From Halomonas sp. 25-S5 (GTDB lineage: Bacteria > Pseudomonadota > Gammaproteobacteria > Pseudomonadales > Halomonadaceae): a DNA stretch of 64,000 nt. Under the pieces are notes generated by a model, which saw only the letters and a program-made list of their open reading frames with translations, made no database searches and was not told the origin of the DNA. Shown piece by piece: positions 25,715 through 34,660 of the stretch (position 1 is its first letter; each line of letters opens with the position of its first letter). Location: contig NZ_JARANV010000004.1 in assembly GCF_029889845.1 (NCBI RefSeq), forward strand, positions 1-64,000, written 5' to 3'. Position numbers and translations under genes: made by a program.

Positions 25715-27109
25715 TCAGCGGCTGATGCGGCGGGCACGAAAGGTGCGCCCCTTGAGCTTGCCGTTGCCCAACTGGTCGAGGGCCGCCGCGGCGACATCGC
25801 GCCGCACGGCCACGTAGGCGCTGTTGGCGAGCACCTTGATCTTGCCGACCTGCTCCCCGGCGATCCCCCCCTCGCCCGTCAGGGCACCGAGGATGTCGCC
25901 GGGTCGCAGCTTCTGCTTCTTGCCGCCGCCGAGCTGCAGGGTCGCCATGGCGGGACGGTAGGGCTGGCGCTCCAGCACCGCGCGAGAGGGCAGCGGCTCG
26001 GTCTCCAGCGCCTCGCCGAGCAGCTCGGCGAGGCGCGCCAGCCGGTAGTCCTCCTGCTCGGTGAGCAGGGTACAGGCCGTCCCGGAGCCGCCGGCCCGGC
26101 CGGTGCGCCCGACGCGGTGGACATGCACCTCGAGCTCGCGGGCGATGCGATAGTTGATCACCGCATCCAGGGCGTCGATATCCAGTCCGCGCGCGGCCAC
26201 GTCGGTGGCCACCAGGATCGAGGCGCTGCCGTTGGCGAACAGCACCAGCAGGCGGTCGCGGTCGCGTTGCTCCAGGTCGCCATGCAGCGCCAGGGCGCTG
26301 AAGCCCGCGTCGTTCAGGGCGTCGGCGACCTCGTCGGTCTCGCGCTTGGTATTGCAGAACACCACGCTGGAAGAAGGCCGAAAGTGCAGCAGCAGGCGAC
26401 GCAGCGCCTCGAAGCGGGCCGACTCGTCCGCCACCCGATAGAAGTGCTGGCGGATCGTGGTGGCGTCGTGGGGCTCGGCCACCTCCACGCTGACCGGCTC
26501 ATGCATCAACCGCTCGGCGATGGGCCTGATGCCCTCGGCGAAGGTGGCGCTGAACAGCAGCATCTGGCGGCTCGCCGGGGTCGCGGCGATGATCGCCTCC
26601 ATGGCCGCCTGGAAGCCCATATCGAGCATGCGATCGGCCTCGTCCAGCACCAGGGTCTCGAGCGCCCCCAGGGCCAGCGAGCCCTTGCGCAGGTGTTCCT
26701 CCACCCGCCCCGGCGTGCCGACGACGAGGTGCGCGCCATGCTCCAGCGAGGACAGCTGAGGCCCCAGCGGGGCCCCGCCGCACAGGGTCAGCACCTTGAC
26801 GTTGGGCAGGCTGCGCGCCAGGCGACGGATCTCGCCGGCCACCTGGTCCGCCAGCTCGCGGGTCGGGCAGAGCACCAGCCCCTGCACCCGGAAGTCCGCC
26901 ACCGACAGCCGTGACAGCAGCGCCAGGCCAAAGGCGGCGGTCTTGCCCGAGCCGGTCTTCGCCCGAGCGATCACATCGCGGCCCGCCAGCATGGGCGGCA
27001 GGCTCTCGGCCTGGATCGGCGTCATGGCGTGATAGCCCAGCGAATCGAGGTTGGCCAGCAGTTCCGGTGCCAGCGAGAGCGTGGCGAAATCGGGAGAGGA
27101 ATCAGACAC
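25715..27109 (-). CDS. dbpA: DbpA, DEAD-box RNA helicase of 23S rRNA
   Basis: 464 residues from GTG 27107-27109 (E. coli DbpA has 457); the frame extends upstream but the first helicase motif follows this start closely. ARAKTGSGKT, PTRELA, DEAD, SAT, and HRVGRTGR are all present. The C-terminal 75 residues, with LRPGDILGALTGEGGI and VRRDVAAAALDQL, form the RNA-binding domain that targets hairpin 92 of 23S rRNA and identify DbpA among DEAD proteins. It works in assembly of the large ribosomal subunit. Confidence 0.95.
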   Translation of the reverse strand: MSDSSPDFATLSLAPELLANLDSLGYHAMTPIQAESLPPMLAGRDVIARAKTGSGKTAAFGLALLSRLSVADFRVQGLVLCPTRELADQVAGEIRRLARSLPNVKVLTLCGGAPLGPQLSSLEHGAHLVVGTPGRVEEHLRKGSLALGALETLVLDEADRMLDMGFQAAMEAIIAATPASRQMLLFSATFAEGIRPIAERLMHEPVSVEVAEPHDATTIRQHFYRVADESARFEALRRLLLHFRPSSSVVFCNTKRETDEVADALNDAGFSALALHGDLEQRDRDRLLVLFANGSASILVATDVAARGLDIDALDAVINYRIARELEVHVHRVGRTGRAGGSGTACTLLTEQEDYRLARLAELLGEALETEPLPSRAVLERQPYRPAMATLQLGGGKKQKLRPGDILGALTGEGGIAGEQVGKIKVLANSAYVAVRRDVAAAALDQLGNGKLKGRTFRARRISR

Positions 27110-27432
27110 GTGGATAGACCTGCAAGAGGAAGCGGGCACCGAAACGAGACGCGGAGACGGCGGGAGCCGTCGGGCAGTACTGTGGGAGCGAGTGCCGTGG
27201 GAGCAAAGATGAAGACGGCCAGGATAGCAGAAAGTGGCGCGCATCACCCGGATCGGTGGCGTTGCCACGACATTCGGTGCACGCCTCGCCGAGGAGGCTG
27301 CCCCGCTTCCGGGCAGAGCCATGTCTAACGGCGCCCCATCTTCTATAGTCAATGGCAGGTATAGTCAATGGCAGGGTGGGCTGATGCCACCCGCGACCAT
27401 CACGCCACATGACAAAGGGGCCGACGCGGATC
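27110..27432. other. Intergenic region before the hydrogenase operon
   Basis: About 320 bases between dbpA and hypC. It must hold the dbpA promoter and that of the hydrogenase genes, but I see no convincing -35/-10 or -24/-12 pair. Its one clear structure is the 16-bp direct repeat at 27344-27375. Confidence 0.4.
27344..27375 (+). repeat. Two adjacent 16-bp direct repeats upstream of hypC
   Basis: TATAGTCAATGGCAGG occurs twice without spacing (27344-27359 and 27360-27375), ending 57 bases before the hypC start. The tandem arrangement at a likely promoter could be a regulator binding site or a recent small duplication. Confidence 0.6.
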
Positions 27433-27693
27433 ATGTGCCTGGCGATTCCCATGCAGATCACTCGCCTCGACGGCGACACGGCGCGCGCGGCGTCCCGCGG
27501 CATCGAGCGCGACATCGACCTGATGCTGGTCCAGGACCAGGCCCTCGTCGTGGGCGACTTCGTCATCGTGCATGTCGGCTACGCCCTCCAGCGACTGGAC
27601 CCCGAGGATGCCCTGGCGACCTGGCGACTGCTCGACGAGATGGACGACGCCACCCCCGCAGAGACGGACGACGGAGCCCTCGGCCATGCATGA
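27433..27693 (+). CDS. hypC: HypC, hydrogenase maturation chaperone
   Basis: 86 residues starting MCLAIPMQI. ATG 27433 is chosen over an in-frame upstream start because HypC must present Cys as residue 2, which binds the Fe(CN)2CO unit on its way from HypD to the large subunit. The VGDFVIVHVGYALQRLD stretch is typical of the HypC barrel. First gene of the hyp-hyd operon; its end overlaps hypA. Confidence 0.95.
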   Translation: MCLAIPMQITRLDGDTARAASRGIERDIDLMLVQDQALVVGDFVIVHVGYALQRLDPEDALATWRLLDEMDDATPAETDDGALGHA

Positions 27694-28051
27694 ACTGAGC
27701 CTGTGTCGCTCGCTGGTCCGCCAGGCCAGCCGGGTCGCCGCCGAGCACGGTGCGCTGCGCATCCGCCGCGTCTGCCTGCGCATCGGGCCGCTCTCCGGGG
27801 TCGAGGCCGCGCTGATGCGCGAGGCCTTTCCGCTGGCCAGCCGCCATACCGCCGCCGAGGGCGCGCGGCTGGAGATGGCCAGGTGTCCGGTCCGGGTGCA
27901 CTGCCCCCGCTGCCGGCAGGAGGCCGAGGCCAGCGTCAACGACCTGAGCTGCCCGCGTTGCGGGCACTGGCAGACCCGGCTGACCGGCGGCGACGAGCTC
28001 CTGCTGGTCAGCGTCGACCTCGCCGACACCCCTCTCCCCCCGACCGGATAA
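27686..28051 (+). CDS. hypA: HypA, nickel metallochaperone for hydrogenase
   Basis: 121 residues starting MHELSLCRSL, where the N-terminal Met-His-Glu binds nickel. A zinc site is formed by two CPRC motifs, about 18 residues apart, near residues 74-95. HypA with HypB inserts nickel into the hydrogenase large subunit. The start overlaps hypC by eight bases; hypB follows after 13. Confidence 0.95.
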   Translation: MHELSLCRSLVRQASRVAAEHGALRIRRVCLRIGPLSGVEAALMREAFPLASRHTAAEGARLEMARCPVRVHCPRCRQEAEASVNDLSCPRCGHWQTRLTGGDELLLVSVDLADTPLPPTG

Positions 28052-28064
28052 CAGGAGCCCCATC

Positions 28065-28850
28065 GTGTGCCAGACCTGCGGCTGCGCCCTTCCCGACCAC
28101 CTGCAACACGCCTCGACCGAGCACGACGTCCATACCGTGGAGGTCCTCGAGGGCTTGAAGGCCCACAACGACGAGGTCGCGCGCCATAATCGCGAGCACT
28201 TCGACCGCGCCGGGCTGCTGGTCGTCAACCTGATGTCCTCCCCCGGCGCCGGCAAGACCCGCCTGCTGGAGGCCACCATCGAGGCGCTGGGCGCCCGCTA
28301 CCGCCTGGCGGTGATCGAGGGCGACCTGGAAACCGAGAACGATGCCCGCCGCATCCGCGCCAGGGGCGTGCCCGCGGTCCAGATCACCACCGGCAGCGCC
28401 TGCCACCTGGATGCCGCCATGGTGCACCGCGCGGCCCATGCGCTGCCGCTGGACGCGCTGGACATCCTGTTCATCGAGAACGTCGGCAACCTGGTCTGCC
28501 CCGCGAGCTTCGACCTGGGCCAGCATGCCAACGTCACCCTGCTCTCGACGCCGGAGGGCGACGACAAGCCGCTCAAGTACCCGGTCATGTTCCGCGCAAG
28601 CGACCTGGTCCTGATCACCAAGACCGACCTGCTGCCGGTCCTCGACGACTTCGACGTCGAGGCGGTGGCGGCGCACATGCACCGGCTCGCCTCCGCCGCC
28701 CCGGTGATGGCGCTGAGCAGCAAGTCGGGGCCGCTCGACGCCTGGCTCGCCTGGCTCGAGGCGGGCCTGGCCGAGCGGCGCCGACCCTTCCGCCCGGCGC
28801 CTCCCGCCGAGGGGGCGTGCCTGCTGTCCCGTCCCCGGGGCCTCGCCTGA
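28065..28850 (+). CDS. hypB: HypB, GTPase for nickel insertion
   Basis: 261 residues from a GTG at 28065. The start MCQTCGC holds the CXXCGC high-affinity nickel motif; there is no long His-rich tail, so nickel storage is unlikely. The GTPase core shows SSPGAGKT, EGDLETENDARR, a switch region with CHLDA and FIENVGNLVCP, and TKTDLL. It passes nickel with HypA using GTP. Three bases separate it from hypDF. Confidence 0.95.
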   Translation: MCQTCGCALPDHLQHASTEHDVHTVEVLEGLKAHNDEVARHNREHFDRAGLLVVNLMSSPGAGKTRLLEATIEALGARYRLAVIEGDLETENDARRIRARGVPAVQITTGSACHLDAAMVHRAAHALPLDALDILFIENVGNLVCPASFDLGQHANVTLLSTPEGDDKPLKYPVMFRASDLVLITKTDLLPVLDDFDVEAVAAHMHRLASAAPVMALSSKSGPLDAWLAWLEAGLAERRRPFRPAPPAEGACLLSRPRGLA

Positions 28851-28853
28851 GCC

Positions 28854-31800
28854 ATGGCGGTCACTACCCCCGGCGAGTGGCTGGACCGGATACGCGCCCT
28901 GCCCCGCCCGGCATCGGGTCGCCTGCGTATCATGAACGTCTGCGGCGGCCACGAGCGCACCATCACCCATGCCGGCCTGCGCAAGGTGCTGCCCGACTAC
29001 CTGGAGCTGATCCCCGGGCCGGGCTGCCCCGTCTGCGTCTGCCCCGAGGAGGACATCCATGCCGCGGTGGCCCTGAGCCTCGCGGACGACGTGATCGTCG
29101 CCACCTTCGGCGACATGGTGCGCGTGCCCTGCAATGCCCCCCGGCGGGAACCGCGCTCCCTGCAGGCCGCCCGCGCCCTCGGCGGCCGGGTGGTCCCGGT
29201 CGCCTCCCCCGGCGAAGTGCTGGCCCTGGCCCGCCAGCATCCCGGAAAGCGGGTGGTGTTCTTCGCCGCCGGCTTCGAGACGACCACGGCGCCGATCGCC
29301 GCCCTCTTCTCCCGCACGGACCTGCCGGACAATCTGCTGCTGCTGCTCAGCGCCCGCCAGACCTGGCCGGCCATCGCCCACCTGCTGGAGGACGGCGCGC
29401 CGGGCTTCGATGCGCTGATCGCCCCGGGGCATGTGGCCACCATCATGGGCGCCGAGCAGTGGCGCTTCGTGGCCGAGGCGCATGGCCTGCCCACCGCCGT
29501 GGCCGGCTTCACCCCCGGCCTGATCCTGGCGGGCCTGCATGCCGTGCTCCAGCAGGCGCTCGACCGGGCCCCGCGGCTCGACAACGCCTACCCGCAGTGC
29601 GTCACCGCCGACGGTAACCGCCGGGCACAGGCGCTGATGAGCTCGGTGTTCGAGATAACCGACGCCGACTGGCGCGGCATCGGCTCCCTTCCCGACTCGG
29701 GCTATGCCTGCACGGACGCACTCGCCCACCGCGACGCGCGCCGGCAGTTTCCCGGGGTGTTCGAGGCCGCCTATGCGCGACGCGGCGAGATGCCGCCCGG
29801 CTGCGACTGCGCCGAGGTGGTGCTGGGGCGGATCCGGCCGCCGCAGTGCCGGCTCTACGGCAGCGCCTGCCGGCCGGACACCCCCGTGGGCCCCTGTATG
29901 GTCTCCGAGGAAGGCGCCTGCCGGATCTGGTGGAGCCACGGCGTCCGGTCGGCGCAGGAAGCGCCCGCCGGGCGGATCGCCGCCACCCCGGTCGAGACGG
30001 CCCCGGCCGAGCCAACGCCCGGCCAGGAGGCACGACGCTGGGTGCTGGCCGGCGTGGTCCAGGGCGTGGGGTTCCGGCCCTTCGTCCAGCGGCTGGCCAG
30101 CCGGCTGGAACTCGCGGGCCAGGTGCGCAACAGCGGTGGCAAGGTGGTGATCGAGGCCCAGGGAAGCGCCGACCGCCTGGACGCCTTCGAGCGGGCACTG
30201 CTCGCCGAGGCGCCGCGGCTGGCCCGCCCGCGCCTGGCGGGGCGCGAGACGATCCCGGCGATGCCGAGCCCGCCGAGCGCGGCCCGACCGAACGCGGCCC
30301 GACCGAACGCGGCCCGACCATTCGTGATCCAGCAAAGCGACGGCGACCCGGGCGGCGCGATCCACCTGCCACTGGACACCCCGGTGTGCCCGGCCTGCCT
30401 GGCGGAGATGCACGACCCGCAGGATCGTCACCACGGCTACCCCTTCACCCACTGCGACCAGTGCGGCCCGCGCTACAGCGTGATCGAACGGCTGCCCTAC
30501 GACCGAGCGCGTACCAGCCTCAAGGCCTTTCCGCTCTGCCGCGAGTGCCAGCGGGAATACGACGACCCGCACAACCGACGCTTCCATGCCCAGTCGATCG
30601 GCTGCCCGCAGTGCGGGCCACGGCTGACGTTTGTCGAGGGCTTCGTGCAGGGCGAGCGGACGCTGCCGGACCCGCGGGAGGCGCTGGCGGGCGCCATCGC
30701 GGCGCTGGCCGATGGCCGGATCGTCGCCGTGAAGGGGGTCGGTGGCTATCACCTGATGGCCGATGCCGGCAACCCGGCGGCGCTGGCGACCCTGCGCGAG
30801 CGCAAGCATCGGCCCCACAAGCCGTTCGCCGTGATGGTCCCGTGGCAGGGCGAGGACGGCCTGGAGGCCGTGCGCCGCCATGCCCGGCTGGAGCCAGCGG
30901 CCGCCGAGGCCCTGCTCGCCGACGAGCGGCCGGTGGTGCTGCTCCCGCTGCGCGCCGACCACGGCCTCGAGGCGGGCCTCGCCCCAGGGCTCGACGAGGT
31001 CGGCGTGCTGCTGCCCTATGCGCCCCTGCACCATCTGCTGCTGGAGGCCCTGGAGCGCCCGCTGGTCGCCACCTCGGCCAATGTCGCCGGCGAGCCGATC
31101 ATCGCCGACCGGGCCACGGCGGAACGGCGCCTGGGCCGGGTGGCCGATGCCTTCCTGCACCATGACCGCCCCATCCTGCACCCCGTGGATGACGGCATCC
31201 GGCGGCCCATCGCCGGCAGGGCGCGTCCGCTGCGCCTCGGCCGAGGCGCCGCCCCCCTCGAGCTCGAGCTGCCCTGGCCACTGTCCTTGCCAGAGTCCCG
31301 GGCCCTGCTCGCCGTGGGTGCCCAGCAGAAGGGCACGATCTGCCTGGCCTGGGAGACGCGGCTGGTGCTGTCGCCGCACATCGGCGACCTCTCGAGCCTT
31401 GGCAGCCAGCACGCCTTCGCGCGGCAGATCGAGACCCTGGCCGGGCTGTATGGCGTACGCCCCGAGCTCGTCCTGCACGATGCCCACCGCGGCTACCACA
31501 GCACCCGCTGGGCCCGCGACAGCGGCCTGGCGTGCCGGGAGGTCGCCCACCACCACGCCCATGCCGCCGCCCTGTGCGGGGAGCACGGCCGCTTCCGGGA
31601 GCCGACCCTGGTGTTCACCTGGGACGGTACCGGGCTGGGCCCGGACGGCACCCTGTGGGGCGGCGAGGCCCTGCTCGGCCGACCCGGCCGCTGGCAGCGC
31701 CTTGCCTCGTTCGCGCCCTTTGCCCTGCCCGGCGGGGAGGCGGCGATTCGCGAGCCCTGGCGCCTGGCCACCACCCTGAGCTGGCAGAGCGGCCTCGAGG

Positions 31801-32393
31801 GGCCGGTCGCCGAGGGCACCGACGAGGAGCTGGCCCTGCTGCGAGCGGCCTGGGAGCGGCGCCTCAACGCCCCCGCCTGTTCCGCCGTGGGCCGGCTGTT
31901 CGATGCCGCCGCGGCCCTGCTGCTGCCGATTCGCCGGATCAGTCACGAGGCCCAGGCCGCCATGTGGCTCGAGGCCTTGGCTAAGGAAAGGGCCGAGGGC
32001 GACGGCCAGGGCCTTGACCTGCCTCACCATCGCGACGCGGACGGGGTGCTACGCTGTGACTGGCGTCCGCTGATCCGTCACCTCCATGACGCACGCCTCG
32101 CCCCGGAACGGCGCGCCGCGGACTTCCATGCCACCCTGGTCCAGGTGCTGCGCCGGCAGGCCAGGGCGGCCCGGGACGCCTCGGGGGTCACGACCCTCGG
32201 CCTGACCGGCGGCGTGTTCCAGAACCGCCGGCTGACCGAGGCGGCCGTGGCAGCCCTGGAGGGCGACGGCTTCAAGGTGCTGCTGCACGAGCGGCTGCCC
32301 TGCAACGACGCCGCCATCAGCGTCGGCCAGGTCATGGAGTCCCTGGCCCGACTGTCACGGCACGACTGGTCAGGCATGAGGAGAAGTGAGTGA
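28854..32393 (+). CDS. HypD-HypF fusion, makes and assembles the Fe(CN)2CO ligands
   Basis: 1179 residues in one open frame. Residues 1 to about 372 are HypD: CGGHE near residue 26, GCPVCVCPEEDI, and C-terminal cysteines of PPGCDCAEVV, GSACRPDTPVGPC and EGACRIWW that bind the 4Fe-4S cluster. After a Pro/Ala-rich linker, residues about 396-1179 are HypF: acylphosphatase (VVQGVGFRPF), two zinc fingers (CPACLAEM, CDQCGPR, CRECQRE, CPQCGPR), a YrdC domain (VAVKGVGGYHLM) and a Kae1-like domain (HHHAHAAA). HypF makes the carbamoyl thiocarbamate for CN and HypD carries the iron ligands. They are usually separate proteins. An AGGAGG at 30025-30030 before GTG 30042 could still start a separate HypF. 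Confidence 0.92.
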   Translation: MAVTTPGEWLDRIRALPRPASGRLRIMNVCGGHERTITHAGLRKVLPDYLELIPGPGCPVCVCPEEDIHAAVALSLADDVIVATFGDMVRVPCNAPRREPRSLQAARALGGRVVPVASPGEVLALARQHPGKRVVFFAAGFETTTAPIAALFSRTDLPDNLLLLLSARQTWPAIAHLLEDGAPGFDALIAPGHVATIMGAEQWRFVAEAHGLPTAVAGFTPGLILAGLHAVLQQALDRAPRLDNAYPQCVTADGNRRAQALMSSVFEITDADWRGIGSLPDSGYACTDALAHRDARRQFPGVFEAAYARRGEMPPGCDCAEVVLGRIRPPQCRLYGSACRPDTPVGPCMVSEEGACRIWWSHGVRSAQEAPAGRIAATPVETAPAEPTPGQEARRWVLAGVVQGVGFRPFVQRLASRLELAGQVRNSGGKVVIEAQGSADRLDAFERALLAEAPRLARPRLAGRETIPAMPSPPSAARPNAARPNAARPFVIQQSDGDPGGAIHLPLDTPVCPACLAEMHDPQDRHHGYPFTHCDQCGPRYSVIERLPYDRARTSLKAFPLCRECQREYDDPHNRRFHAQSIGCPQCGPRLTFVEGFVQGERTLPDPREALAGAIAALADGRIVAVKGVGGYHLMADAGNPAALATLRERKHRPHKPFAVMVPWQGEDGLEAVRRHARLEPAAAEALLADERPVVLLPLRADHGLEAGLAPGLDEVGVLLPYAPLHHLLLEALERPLVATSANVAGEPIIADRATAERRLGRVADAFLHHDRPILHPVDDGIRRPIAGRARPLRLGRGAAPLELELPWPLSLPESRALLAVGAQQKGTICLAWETRLVLSPHIGDLSSLGSQHAFARQIETLAGLYGVRPELVLHDAHRGYHSTRWARDSGLACREVAHHHAHAAALCGEHGRFREPTLVFTWDGTGLGPDGTLWGGEALLGRPGRWQRLASFAPFALPGGEAAIREPWRLATTLSWQSGLEGPVAEGTDEELALLRAAWERRLNAPACSAVGRLFDAAAALLLPIRRISHEAQAAMWLEALAKERAEGDGQGLDLPHHRDADGVLRCDWRPLIRHLHDARLAPERRAADFHATLVQVLRRQARAARDASGVTTLGLTGGVFQNRRLTEAAVAALEGDGFKVLLHERLPCNDAAISVGQVMESLARLSRHDWSGMRRSE
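30278..30319 (+). repeat. 15-bp tandem repeat inside hypDF
   Basis: Unit CGCGGCCCGACCGAA occurs 2.8 times (30278-30292, 30293-30307, 30308-30319). It encodes repeated A-A-R-P-N steps in a loop between the acylphosphatase domain and the first zinc finger of HypF. The unit is a multiple of three, so copy changes keep the frame. Confidence 0.75.
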
Positions 32394-33418
32394 CCCAACC
32401 CGGTCCCGACACGGCCACCGTCACCCTGGCCCACGGCAACGGCGGGCGCCTCATGCGCCAGCTGATCGATGCGGTGTTCGTCCGCCAGCTGGGCAACCCC
32501 TGGCTGGCGCCGCTGGCCGATGCCGCCATCCTGCCCCCCTTCCCGGACGGCGACCATGAGCTGGTCTTCACCAGCGACGGGGTCACCGTGCAGCCGCTGT
32601 TCTTCGCCGGGGGCGACATCGGCAGCCTGGCGGTGCACGGCACCGTCAACGACCTCGCCGTCTGCGGGGCGACCCCGCGCTACCTGAGCCTCAATGCCTT
32701 CCTGGAGGAGGGGCTGCCGCTCGAGGCCCTCGAGCGGATCGTCGCCAGCCTGGCCGAGGCCGCCCGGGCCTGCGATGTCCAGGTGGTGGCCGGCGACACC
32801 AAGGTACTGCCGCGCGGGCTCTGCGGCGGGCTCTACTTCGGCGTGTCCGGAATCGGCACGCGGCCCCCCGGGCTGGCCCTCGGCACCCGCGGCATTCGTG
32901 CCGGGGATGCGGTGCTGGTCAGCGGGCCGCTGGGCGACCACGGCATTGCCGTGATGCTGGCCCGCGAGGAATTCGGCCTGAGCGGCAGCCTGGCCTCCGA
33001 CAGCGCCAGCGTGGTGCCCCTGACCCGGGCCCTGCTGACGATGCCCGGCCTGCGCTTCATGCGCGACCCGACCCGCGGCGGCCTGGCGACGGTGCTGCAT
33101 GAGGTGATCCAGGCCACGGGGCTCGGCGTGACGCTCGAGGAGCCACGGCTGCCGATCCGCGGCAGCGTGCGCAGCGTCTGCGACATGCTGGGCTACGACC
33201 CCCTCTATCTCGCCTGCGAGGGGCGGGTGGTCGCCATCGTGGCCGAGGAGCAGGCCGACGAAGCCCTGCACCGCTGGCAGGCGCTCCCGCAGGGGCGAGG
33301 GGCGCAGCGGATCGGCACGCTCGACCCGCACCACGACCGGCTGCTGCTGGTCAACGAGTGGGGCGGCGAGCGCCTCCTGCAGGAGCTGGAGGACGACCCG
33401 CTGCCACGCATCTGCTGA
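32390..33418 (+). CDS. hypE: HypE, thiocarboxamide dehydratase for cyanide ligand
   Basis: 342 residues from a GTG at 32390 that overlaps the hypDF stop. The PurM-like ATP domain is seen in LAHGNGGRLM, TSDGVTVQPLFF and GDIGSLAVHGTVNDLAVCGATP, and MRDPTRGGLATVL lies in the second half. It ends PRIC, so the C-terminal Cys that receives the carbamoyl group from HypF and is dehydrated to thiocyanate is intact. Confidence 0.95.
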   Translation: MTQPGPDTATVTLAHGNGGRLMRQLIDAVFVRQLGNPWLAPLADAAILPPFPDGDHELVFTSDGVTVQPLFFAGGDIGSLAVHGTVNDLAVCGATPRYLSLNAFLEEGLPLEALERIVASLAEAARACDVQVVAGDTKVLPRGLCGGLYFGVSGIGTRPPGLALGTRGIRAGDAVLVSGPLGDHGIAVMLAREEFGLSGSLASDSASVVPLTRALLTMPGLRFMRDPTRGGLATVLHEVIQATGLGVTLEEPRLPIRGSVRSVCDMLGYDPLYLACEGRVVAIVAEEQADEALHRWQALPQGRGAQRIGTLDPHHDRLLLVNEWGGERLLQELEDDPLPRIC

Positions 33419-33466
33419 GCGTGGCGGTACCGGCCACCTGACGACCATTGAACGGGACACGCCACC

Positions 33467-34660
33467 ATGAAGGTACGGCACTTTCTCGCCCGCGAGCGCC
33501 TCCAGTCACTCCTCGACCGGCTGGTGGAGGCGGGCTATGAGGTCATCGGGCCCCGGGTGCGCGATCATGCCATCCTCTTCGAGCCCCTCTCGACGGTGGA
33601 GCAGCTGCCTGTCGGAATCATCGATGACCAGGCCCCCGGCCGCTACCGGCTCGAGCACACCGATTCCGGACGCGTCTTCGACTGGGCCACGGGCCCCCAG
33701 GCGATCAAGCCGCTGACCTTCACGCCCCGCGAAACGCTGTGGCGAAGCGAGCGACAGCCCGACGGCCGCCTGGTGTTCCGCGAGCAGCCCCCCGAGGCAC
33801 AGCCGACGGCGGTCATCGGCGTGCGGGCCTGCGACCTCGCGGCGCTGGCGGTCCATGACCGCCACTTCCTGCATGACGCCCATCCTGACCCGCACTACCG
33901 CGAGCGGCGCCGCAACCTCTTCCTGGTCGCCGTCAACTGCCTGCGCTCCGCCGCCACCTGCTTCTGCACCGCCACCGGCGACGGCCCGCGAGTCCAGCAC
34001 GGCTTCGACCTGGCGCTCTCGGAACTCGACGACGGCTTCGTGGTGGAGGCCCACTCCCAAGAGGGCCAGGCCATCCTCGACACCCTGGAGACGACGCTGG
34101 CAAGCCATGACCAGCTCGAGCAGGTGGAGGCCGGCATCGAGCGTGCCACCCGCCAGCAGACGCGACGCCTGCCCGAGGGCTCGCTGCCGGAGATGCTGCA
34201 GGCGGCCGTCGACCATCCGCACTGGCAGAGCCTCAACGACCGCTGCCTGACCTGCGGCAACTGCACCGCGGTCTGCCCCACCTGCTTCTGCCAGACCCAC
34301 GTCGACGAGCTCTCCCTGGACGGGAAGACGTCCGAGCACGGCCGGCAGTGGGGCAGCTGCTTCGACCCCGACCACAGCTACATCCACGGCACCGTCATCC
34401 GCGCCGAGCGGCCCCAGCGCTATCGCCAGTGGCTGACCCACAAGTTCGGCACCTGGGTGGAGCAGTATGGCCGCAGCGGCTGCGTGGGCTGCGGCCGCTG
34501 CATCGCCTGGTGCCCGGTGGGCATCGACGTGATCGAGGAACTGGCCGCACTCTCTAAAGCGCCCGAAGATGCGCCACCTAAGGCGCCCGAACACGCGCCT
34601 CCCAAGTCGCCCGAGAACGCGCCCACCACTCGGCCCACCGATGGGGAGGACACGCCATGA
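33467..34660 (+). CDS. hydB: Group 3b [NiFe] hydrogenase beta subunit, Fe-S electron carrier
   Basis: 397 residues. The N-terminal two thirds match sulfhydrogenase beta/anaerobic sulfite reductase A. Two ferredoxin-like motifs near the end, CGNCTAVCPTCFC and CVGCGRCIAWCP, bind two 4Fe-4S clusters. The subunit carries electrons between the NiFe pair and the flavin subunit in the cytosol. The last 40 residues add three steps of a KAPE.AP unit, encoded by 24-base repeats at 34557-34629, which is unusual and probably a flexible tail. Followed by hydG with overlapping stop and start. Confidence 0.92.
   Translation: MKVRHFLARERLQSLLDRLVEAGYEVIGPRVRDHAILFEPLSTVEQLPVGIIDDQAPGRYRLEHTDSGRVFDWATGPQAIKPLTFTPRETLWRSERQPDGRLVFREQPPEAQPTAVIGVRACDLAALAVHDRHFLHDAHPDPHYRERRRNLFLVAVNCLRSAATCFCTATGDGPRVQHGFDLALSELDDGFVVEAHSQEGQAILDTLETTLASHDQLEQVEAGIERATRQQTRRLPEGSLPEMLQAAVDHPHWQSLNDRCLTCGNCTAVCPTCFCQTHVDELSLDGKTSEHGRQWGSCFDPDHSYIHGTVIRAERPQRYRQWLTHKFGTWVEQYGRSGCVGCGRCIAWCPVGIDVIEELAALSKAPEDAPPKAPEHAPPKSPENAPTTRPTDGEDTP

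Noticed and set aside
28008..32030. 1340-codon minus-strand frame antisense to hypB-hypDF
   Set aside because: Mirror frame of an unmistakable HypD-HypF; no motif and no ribosome site.
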